The position numbers and the translations under genes were made by a program. From Pseudohongiella sp. (lineage in GTDB: Bacteria; Pseudomonadota; Gammaproteobacteria; Pseudomonadales; Pseudohongiellaceae), in NCBI GenBank assembly GCA_030696315.1, contig JAUYSM010000041.1, forward strand, positions 1 to 64,000: a stretch of 64,000 nt of DNA, given 5' to 3'. Numbering within the stretch: position 1 is the stretch's first letter; each line of letters opens with the position of its first letter. Below, piece after piece: positions 58,700-64,000 of the stretch. Under the pieces are notes generated by a model that was not told the origin of the DNA, made no database searches, and worked only from the letters and a program-made list of their open reading frames with translations.

Positions 58700-59614
58700 C
58701 TATTGATCAGGACCGTAGGCGCTGAAGTCATCAGCGCCATCTTCCTGGCAAAGGTTCATCCAGTTGCTGATGCCTGCGCTGCGGTATTTCTGTTTGTGCA
58801 GAATGAAGTAGAAACGGCGCATCCAGTTGCGTTGCGGCGCGTACAGCGGCAGTAAACTTCCGCGCCGGAACGCCTCCTGCAGTGTTATGCGGGACAGGCA
58901 GCCAATGCCGAGTCCCGCTTCCACAGCGCGTTTTATGGCTTCTGTGTGTTGTAATTCCAGGCGGATGTTCATGTGGGGCAGGAGGCCATGCACGGAACGG
59001 TCAAATCCCTGCCGTGTGCCTGAACCCGCTTCACGCAGTATCCATTCTGCATTAAGCAAATCGTTGTCGCTGAGCGTGGGGCGGCCAGCCAGTTCATGTG
59101 TGGGCGCACAAAACAGACAGAGTTCATCATCACGCCAGGGAATCACCTCCAGCGCGTCATCCTGCAATTCACCTTCTATCAGCCCGACATCCAGTTCAAA
59201 ATTGCGGACTTTTTGGGTGATCGATGCGGTGTTTTCCACGGTCAGGCGGATCCGGGTGCCGGGATAACGGCTCATGAATTCTGCCATGATAGGGACCGCA
59301 AGATAGTTACCAATGGTCAGCGTGGCGCCCACCTTGATATCGCCAGCTTCGCCTTGATGTTGTAACAGATGCTCAAATTCGCGCGCCTGACTCAATAGCG
59401 CCTCGGCGCGCGGACGCAGACTTTTGCCAAAGTCATTGAGTTGTAAACGTTTACCAACACGATCAAACAGCTGCATGTTGTAGCGTTGTTCAAGTTCTTT
59501 TAATGAGGCGCTGGCAGCAGACTGAGACATGGACAGGCTGTCAGCGGCCAGCGACACATTTTCGTGCCAGGCTGTTGCCAGAAAGACTTCGATTTGGCGC
59601 AAGGTGTAGTGCAT
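58700..59614 (-). CDS. finR: LysR-family regulator, FinR-like
   Basis: This 304-residue LysR protein has the helix-turn-helix in NVSLAADSLSMSQSAASASLKELEQRYNMQLF and a CysB-like effector domain. It diverges from a ferredoxin-NADP reductase gene, the same arrangement as finR-fpr in pseudomonads, where FinR activates fpr under superoxide or sulfite stress. The ATG at 59614 has GGGAGA 7 nt upstream; a GTG immediately before it is possible. The intergenic region has an imperfect inverted repeat suited to LysR binding. The name FinR rests on context. Confidence 0.85.
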   Translation of the reverse strand: MHYTLRQIEVFLATAWHENVSLAADSLSMSQSAASASLKELEQRYNMQLFDRVGKRLQLNDFGKSLRPRAEALLSQAREFEHLLQHQGEAGDIKVGATLTIGNYLAVPIMAEFMSRYPGTRIRLTVENTASITQKVRNFELDVGLIEGELQDDALEVIPWRDDELCLFCAPTHELAGRPTLSDNDLLNAEWILREAGSGTRQGFDRSVHGLLPHMNIRLELQHTEAIKRAVEAGLGIGCLSRITLQEAFRRGSLLPLYAPQRNWMRRFYFILHKQKYRSAGISNWMNLCQEDGADDFSAYGPDQ

Positions 59615-59638
59615 CACATTCTCCCGCGTTGTATATCT

Positions 59639-59676
59639 GTAAAATCGATTAAGTATATTTTATTAAATCATTTTAC
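59639..59676. promoter_or_regulatory. Inverted repeat in the finR-fpr intergenic region (candidate FinR site)
   Basis: GTAAAATCGATTAA (59639-59652) and TTAAATCATTTTAC (59663-59676) are inverted copies matching at 11 of 14 positions, with perfect outer GTAAAAT/ATTTTAC arms. They lie centrally between the two divergent start codons. Confidence 0.55.
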
Positions 59677-59739
59677 TGGTAAGACGGCATTGACTACCAT
59701 ACGCGCGTTTTTTAACTTCAGGACTTACAGGATTTAAAA

Positions 59740-60510
59740 ATGGCTGCAATTTCCAAACAGAGTGTGACCAGCGTACATCACTGGAACGAATCCCTGTTCA
59801 GTTTTACCACAACGCGTGATAAAGGCCTGCGTTTTGAGAATGGCCACTTTGTGATGGTGGGTATGGAAGTTGAAGGGCGCCCACTGATGCGCGCTTACAG
59901 TATTGCCAGCGCAAACTACGAAGAAGAACTGGAGTTTTTTAGCATCAAAGTGCCCGACGGCCCGCTGACCTCGCGTTTGCAAAACATCAAGGTGGGTGAC
60001 GAACTGCTGGTCAGCAGCAAGCCCACAGGTACGCTGGTCGCTGATCATTTGTTGCCTGGTCGCCATCTGTATCTGGTAGGCACAGGTACGGGGCTGGCGC
60101 CGTTTATGAGCATCATTCGTGACCCGGAAGTCTATGAGCGATTTGAAAAAGTCATTCTGGTACACGGCGTGCGCAGGATTATTGACCTGGCGTACCGGGA
60201 CTACATCACCAATGAACTGCCACAGAATGAGTTTTTTGGTGATGTTGTGCGTGAAAAACTGGTGTATTACCCCACGGTAACGCGTGACGAGTTTGTAAAT
60301 CAGGGCCGTGTCACAGATATTCTGGTGGATGGTACCTTGTCCCGGAAAATCGGTGTGCCCGCCATGTCACCGGAACATGATCGGTTTATGTTGTGCGGCA
60401 GCCCGACCATGTTAAAAGACATGTGCAAAATTCTGGACGGTGCCGGATTCAAGGAATCACGTCAGGGCATCCAGGCTGAGTATGTGATTGAGCGGGCGTT
60501 TGTGGAATAA
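59740..60510 (+). CDS. fpr: Ferredoxin--NADP(+) reductase
   Basis: Fpr exchanges electrons between NADPH and ferredoxin or flavodoxin and supports iron-sulfur repair and oxidative-stress defence. The 256-residue flavoprotein has the FAD-binding RAYSIASANYEEEL (RxYS), the NADPH-binding GTGTGLAPFMSIIRD and LCGSPTMLKDM, and ends YVIERAFVE, with the short aromatic-poor tail typical of the Azotobacter/Pseudomonas class. It is divergent from the FinR-like gene and ends before a strong terminator. Confidence 0.96.
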   Translation: MAAISKQSVTSVHHWNESLFSFTTTRDKGLRFENGHFVMVGMEVEGRPLMRAYSIASANYEEELEFFSIKVPDGPLTSRLQNIKVGDELLVSSKPTGTLVADHLLPGRHLYLVGTGTGLAPFMSIIRDPEVYERFEKVILVHGVRRIIDLAYRDYITNELPQNEFFGDVVREKLVYYPTVTRDEFVNQGRVTDILVDGTLSRKIGVPAMSPEHDRFMLCGSPTMLKDMCKILDGAGFKESRQGIQAEYVIERAFVE

Positions 60511-60543
60511 GCACTGCTCTTGTCTGCTTTTACAAGCGCGCAT

Positions 60544-60580
60544 AAAAAAAGCCCGGTTTAATAAACCGGGCTTTTTGTTT
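60544..60580. terminator. Bidirectional terminator between fpr and the redoxin gene
   Basis: GCCCGGTTTA and TAAACCGGGC form a 10-bp stem flanked by A7 on the left and T5 on the right, so it works in both directions. It serves the convergent fpr and redoxin genes. Confidence 0.92.
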
Positions 60581-60614
60581 TGTATCCACCTACACCAACG
60601 ACGTCAATCGCGTT

Positions 60615-61214
60615 TTAGCTCAGGAAAAAGCCAACCAGGCAGCCTTTGGCATCTGGAATGTTGTTCATGTCCACTTTGCCGCCAGCCATAATGGTTTCCA
60701 GCGCGTCACGCAGGTAATGATGGGTGACATGCAGGCGTTGAGTTTCATAACCCAATTGGTCGTTGATCGGGCCACGGAAATGAATTTCACGTGTGCGCGG
60801 ATCAATGATAAAGACCTCTGCTGTGCGCTCAACACCCATGGAGCGTGCAATGGACTGATCGGCATCTTTCAAAATCGGGAAAGTGATTTTGAACTCTTCC
60901 GCTTCTTTTTGAATGCGTGGAATATCGTCTTGAATAAAGGAATTCAGCATCAGGAATTCAATATTTTTGTCCGCGTATTCTTGCTGAATCGACAGATAGG
61001 TTGGCACGGACAAACGTGCAATCGGGCAACCAGAGCCGTGGATATACATCACAATAAAATCACGGTCTTCATACTCTTTTAATGTATGAGAAACACCATT
61101 GTGATCTACCAGATTAAAGTCCTTGATGCTCTTCAGGAATGAGTCCTGCGCCTGAGCCATCAGGGAAAGCATGGACAATGCTGCTGCCAGCACTATGGTC
61201 AAGGTCTTGCGCAT
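60615..61214 (-). CDS. Exported redoxin (thioredoxin-fold) protein
   Basis: This 199-residue protein has a signal peptide (MRKTLTIVLAAALSMLSLMAQAQ) and an AhpC/TSA-redoxin fold: DFNLVDHNGVSHTLKEYEDR, then IVMYIHGSGCPIARLSVPTY with Cys63, and ILKDADQSIARSMGVERTAEVFIID. There is no CxxC; the only other cysteine is near the C-terminus (~192). It may act as a one-Cys or atypical two-Cys periplasmic peroxidase or thiol oxidoreductase. The start at 61214 is set by the signal. An FNR-type box lies 111 nt upstream. Confidence 0.82.
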   Translation of the reverse strand: MRKTLTIVLAAALSMLSLMAQAQDSFLKSIKDFNLVDHNGVSHTLKEYEDRDFIVMYIHGSGCPIARLSVPTYLSIQQEYADKNIEFLMLNSFIQDDIPRIQKEAEEFKITFPILKDADQSIARSMGVERTAEVFIIDPRTREIHFRGPINDQLGYETQRLHVTHHYLRDALETIMAGGKVDMNNIPDAKGCLVGFFLS

Positions 61215-61324
61215 GTTTATACTCCTAGGTATCGCCTTTGGCATACTCGCCGGGTGACTACAGTTTCATCATACCGTGACGGGGTGTGCTTGTACTCATT
61301 TACAGCACTACTTAAGCAACTATC

Positions 61325-61338
61325 TTGATGTATATCAA
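61325..61338. promoter_or_regulatory. Perfect FNR/Anr-type box
   Basis: TTGATGTATATCAA matches the FNR/Anr consensus TTGAT-N4-ATCAA exactly and the dyad extends two more bases on each side (TC/GA). It lies 111 nt upstream of the redoxin ATG and about 70 nt upstream of that gene's possible start point; it could also serve the rightward gene. Confidence 0.7.
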
Positions 61339-61442
61339 GACCTTCATTGTTACGATTTGTGTACGTCATACGCATCACAGACCCAGACCGGATGACAGCT
61401 CAACCTGGCTTTTCGACAGAGTGCTGTAGATCATCGTCTAAG

Positions 61443-61487
61443 CGGGCTGAATCAGCCCGAGTGTGGGGCTACACTCGAGCATGCTCG
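61443..61487. other. Three abutting hairpins / palindromes
   Basis: CGGGCTGA-A-TCAGCCCG (61443-61459), CGAGTGT-N6-ACACTCG (61458-61477) and the palindrome CGAGCATGCTCG (61476-61487) follow one another, sharing two bases at each join. All three are perfect. This could be a structured RNA, a protein-binding array or a degenerate repeat element. Confidence 0.6.
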
Positions 61488-61637
61488 GCTTGCGGGTATA
61501 CTGGCAGGAGCTCGCGTTCAGGAGCAGGAAGCATCATCACGGTAAGCAAACAAGCGCCGGGGCGTAACAATTCAGGCAGTAAAGCGGTATAGTGCGGGGC
61601 TATTGCGTCAACCCTGTCTGAACGATGGATTTGAGTT

Positions 61638-64000
61638 ATGTCTTCGATGATTTCGCGTGTGTATTGTGCTCTGGTGTTTGATCGTCCCTGGCTGGTGATC
61701 GGTTTGCTGATCGTGTTGGCGGGCGGTTTCGGCTGGTATGCTCAGGATTTTAAGCTGGACGTATCCGCTGACTCGCTGCTGATGGAAGATGACAAAGATC
61801 TGGAATTCTCCAGAGTTATCAATCAGCGCTACGGCGTGAGAGATTCAGTCACCATCGCATTTCAGCCGCGCGAGCTGGATTTGCTCAGTGAGCAATCCTT
61901 GCTGATCATGGCGGATATTCGTGACGACCTGTTGGCACTTGAACGTGTCGAGTCCGTTGACAGCCTGCTGAATGTGCCGGTGTTTGGCGACACGCCGCTC
62001 ACCGGTATTTCTGAAGACTACCTCACGGTGCTGGACGAGGGGCAGGACCCGGAAGCTGTTCGCCTGGAGTTGATGACCAACCCGGTGTTCAGCAACGCAG
62101 TCATCAGTCCCGATGGCGGCACGGGCGCCATGCTGGTCAGTTTTTACCTCGATACACCTTACATTGAACTGATCAATCGCCGGACTGAGCTGCGCAACAA
62201 ACTTAATGCTGAAGGTCTGACTCAGGAAGAATCACAGGAGTTGGACCGGGTCAGCGCCGAGTTTGATATCTACAGTAATGAAGCCGCGGAACTGCGTCAC
62301 CAGGACATTGCCAGCATTCGCGCCATTCTCAGCACTTATCAGGATGACGTTGAGTTGTACTTGGGCGGCGCACCCATGATCGCGGATGACATGGTGACCT
62401 TTGTGCGCAGCGATCTGGCCACTTTCAGTATCGTTGTTTTTGCCTTTATTGTGATTGCGCTGGGAATAATTTTCCGGCGTAAACGTTGGGTGGTGTTGCC
62501 GCTGGTGTGTTGTGCATTTGCCGGCATCATTGTGGTTGGCATACTCGGCTTGATGGACTGGCGCGTCACTGTGGTGTCCTCCAATTTTATGTCTCTGCTG
62601 CTGATTATCACCATCTCCCTGGCGGTTCATCTGATTGTGCGGTATCGCGAATTACGCGCAACCCGCCACTTTACCGATCACAAACGTCTGTTGCGGCATG
62701 CCGTGCTGGTCATGTTTAAACCCTGTCTTTATACCGCGCTCACCACCATGGTGGCGTTTGGATCACTGGTCGTCAGTGGCATTACGCCGATTATTTCGTT
62801 TGGATGGATCATGGTGATGGGCGTGGTCACCGCGCTGACGGTCGTGTTCCTGTTGTTTCCGGCCTTGATGAGTCTGTTGCCTGCAGAGCCTGATGTTGTG
62901 CAGTCCGAGACGCCCCGTTTTAGCATCACCAACATGCTGGCGCGCTTCACCGACCGGGCTGGCAGTCGCTTATTGTGGATATTTGCACTGGTGTTTGTTG
63001 TCAGCGCCGTTGGCGTGTCCCGGTTGCAGGTTGAAAACAGTTTTATCGCATACTTTGATGACGACACCGAAATCTATAAGGGCATGAAGTTGTTTGATGA
63101 CAAATTGGGCGGCACCCTGTCTTTTGATGTGCTGGTCAATCTGCCCGACGAAGCAGCGTTGGATGACTTTGACGACGGTTTTGACGATGGTTTTGAAGAA
63201 GACAACAGCGATGCTTATTGGTTTACTTCGGACAAGATGAACCAGCTGAAGCAAATGCACGAGTATCTGGATGAACATCCACGCACGGGTAAAGTGTTGT
63301 CGTTCGGCGCAGTGGTGCAACTGGCCGAAGAGCTCAATGGCAATGAACCCATCGACAGTTTTTTGTGGGCATTGTTGTACACCATGTTGCCAGAAACCCT
63401 GCGCACAACCGTGTTAAATCCTTTTCTGTCGGTTGAGCACAATCAGGCGCGTTTTAATATTCGGGTGATAGAGTCCGATCCTGAGTTAAATCGAAATGAA
63501 TTGATAAATGAAGTGCGCGCAGGCCTGCAGTCCAATTTTGGACTGACGCCAGAACAGGTTGAAGTAAGTGGAATGCTGGTGCTTTACAACAACGTGTTGC
63601 AGAGCCTCTATCAATCTCAAATTCTGACCTTGGGTGTGGTGCTGGGTGTGATCATGGTCATGTTCCTGATCCTGTTTCAATCACTGCGTATTGCGGTGTT
63701 GTGCATCATCCCCAATATTATTGCCGCGCTGCTGGTGCTTGGCATCATGGGTTGGCTGGCCATCCCGCTGGACATCATGACCATCACGATTGCCGCCATT
63801 TCTGTGGGCATTGGTGTAGATAACACCATTCATTACATGCACCGGTTTCGACGGGAATTTCACAGACTGGGCAATTATAAAGCAGCCATGTATGTTTGCC
63901 ATGGCAGTATCGCGCGGGCAATGTATTTCACCTCGCTTACGATTGTTGCGGGATTCTCGATTCTGGTGCTGTCCAACTTTATTCCGACCATCGTATTTGG
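61638..64000 (+). CDS. RND superfamily (MMPL-type) transporter, 5' portion
   Basis: The frame is open from ATG 61638 to the window edge (787 codons), so the gene is incomplete at the 3' end. A first membrane helix (PWLVIGLLIVLAGGFGWY) is followed by a large periplasmic loop, a set of membrane helices (~255-415), a second loop with an Asp-rich stretch (DDFDDGFDDGFEEDN), and a second helix set. The second set contains IGVDNTIHYMHRFRREF, the typical MMPL/RND proton-relay region. Relatives export lipids or hydrophobic compounds, for example hopanoid transporters; substrate is not assignable. Confidence 0.87.
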   Translation, partial: MSSMISRVYCALVFDRPWLVIGLLIVLAGGFGWYAQDFKLDVSADSLLMEDDKDLEFSRVINQRYGVRDSVTIAFQPRELDLLSEQSLLIMADIRDDLLALERVESVDSLLNVPVFGDTPLTGISEDYLTVLDEGQDPEAVRLELMTNPVFSNAVISPDGGTGAMLVSFYLDTPYIELINRRTELRNKLNAEGLTQEESQELDRVSAEFDIYSNEAAELRHQDIASIRAILSTYQDDVELYLGGAPMIADDMVTFVRSDLATFSIVVFAFIVIALGIIFRRKRWVVLPLVCCAFAGIIVVGILGLMDWRVTVVSSNFMSLLLIITISLAVHLIVRYRELRATRHFTDHKRLLRHAVLVMFKPCLYTALTTMVAFGSLVVSGITPIISFGWIMVMGVVTALTVVFLLFPALMSLLPAEPDVVQSETPRFSITNMLARFTDRAGSRLLWIFALVFVVSAVGVSRLQVENSFIAYFDDDTEIYKGMKLFDDKLGGTLSFDVLVNLPDEAALDDFDDGFDDGFEEDNSDAYWFTSDKMNQLKQMHEYLDEHPRTGKVLSFGAVVQLAEELNGNEPIDSFLWALLYTMLPETLRTTVLNPFLSVEHNQARFNIRVIESDPELNRNELINEVRAGLQSNFGLTPEQVEVSGMLVLYNNVLQSLYQSQILTLGVVLGVIMVMFLILFQSLRIAVLCIIPNIIAALLVLGIMGWLAIPLDIMTITIAAISVGIGVDNTIHYMHRFRREFHRLGNYKAAMYVCHGSIARAMYFTSLTIVAGFSILVLSNFIPTIVF

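Larger units (their letters stand above)
61215..61637. promoter_or_regulatory. 423-nt divergent region between the redoxin and RND genes
   Basis: No convincing gene is present. For the leftward redoxin gene a TATGAT (minus strand, 61273-61268) can serve as -10. For the rightward gene TATAGT at 61588-61593 is a candidate -10 with a weak TAACAA. The region also holds an FNR-type box at 61325-61338 and three abutting dyads at 61443-61487, listed separately. Confidence 0.5.

Noticed and set aside
61347-61592. 81-codon open frame in the redoxin/RND gap
   Set aside because: Arg/Ser/Cys-rich translation without motifs, overlapping the three dyads, and no ribosome site.

Overview
The window is about 64 kb of a gammaproteobacterial chromosome at moderate GC. 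The conserved order dapB-carA-carB-greA-yhbY-ftsH-folP-glmM-tpiA-secG-tRNA(Leu)-tRNA(fMet)-rimP-nusA-infB-rbfA-truB-rpsO-pnp, with tpiA between glmM and secG, resembles Pseudomonas and its aerobic marine relatives (Cellvibrionales, Oceanospirillales, Pseudohongiella-like). This placement is inference from gene order and protein families, not from a phylogeny. No insertion sequence, prophage, CRISPR array or rRNA gene was seen.

Region 1 (1-4.7 kb): the 3' part of bioF overlapping bioD (biotin), an acyl-CoA dehydrogenase preceded by a perfect 18-bp palindrome, and a leftward ECF sigma factor with a DUF3379-like membrane anti-sigma candidate. Region 2 (4.8-27.3 kb): the housekeeping block, covering lysine (dapB), carbamoyl phosphate (carAB), transcription and translation factors (greA, rimP, nusA, infB, rbfA, truB, rpsO, pnp), FtsH protease, folate, peptidoglycan precursor and glycolysis genes, SecG and two tRNAs. 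Terminator-like hairpins sit in the leaders of carA, greA and rimP. The usual rlmE gene is absent next to ftsH. A DTW-domain tRNA-modifying enzyme closes the block.

Region 3 (27.4-47.6 kb) is accessory and envelope-oriented: a periplasmic-sensing PAS/GGDEF/EAL protein, a YebC-family protein, a gluconokinase-like P-loop protein, a complete phosphonate-type ABC importer (phnD-phnC-phnE-phnE), an orphan sensor kinase, a lipoprotein with FG-GAP-like repeats, an exported amidohydrolase, MscS, a PA2779/PA2778-type pair, outer-membrane phospholipase A, a type-B carboxylesterase, a LysR/pirin pair and an SLC13-type permease. Five convergent gene pairs here overlap at their 3' ends.

Region 4 (47.6-58.7 kb) is the most distinctive part. 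Two exported PQQ-type quinohaemoproteins, one with an N-terminal and one with a C-terminal cytochrome c, flank a 1183-residue hybrid histidine kinase. The kinase, second quinoprotein, a GNAT protein, a TIGR02466-like putative 2OG-Fe(II) oxygenase and an inositol monophosphatase run as one apparent operon. The kinase and first quinoprotein are divergent around a 13-bp tandem repeat. A glutathione-transferase-fold protein with a Sec signal follows.

Region 5 (58.7-64 kb): a FinR-like LysR regulator divergent from ferredoxin-NADP reductase, an exported redoxin, a perfect FNR/Anr-type box with a cluster of abutting hairpins in a 423-nt gap, and the start of an RND/MMPL-type transporter that runs off the window. 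Regions 4 and 5 together suggest envelope redox metabolism: periplasmic oxidation feeding cytochromes, sensed by a membrane kinase, beside NADPH/ferredoxin and thiol-redox genes.
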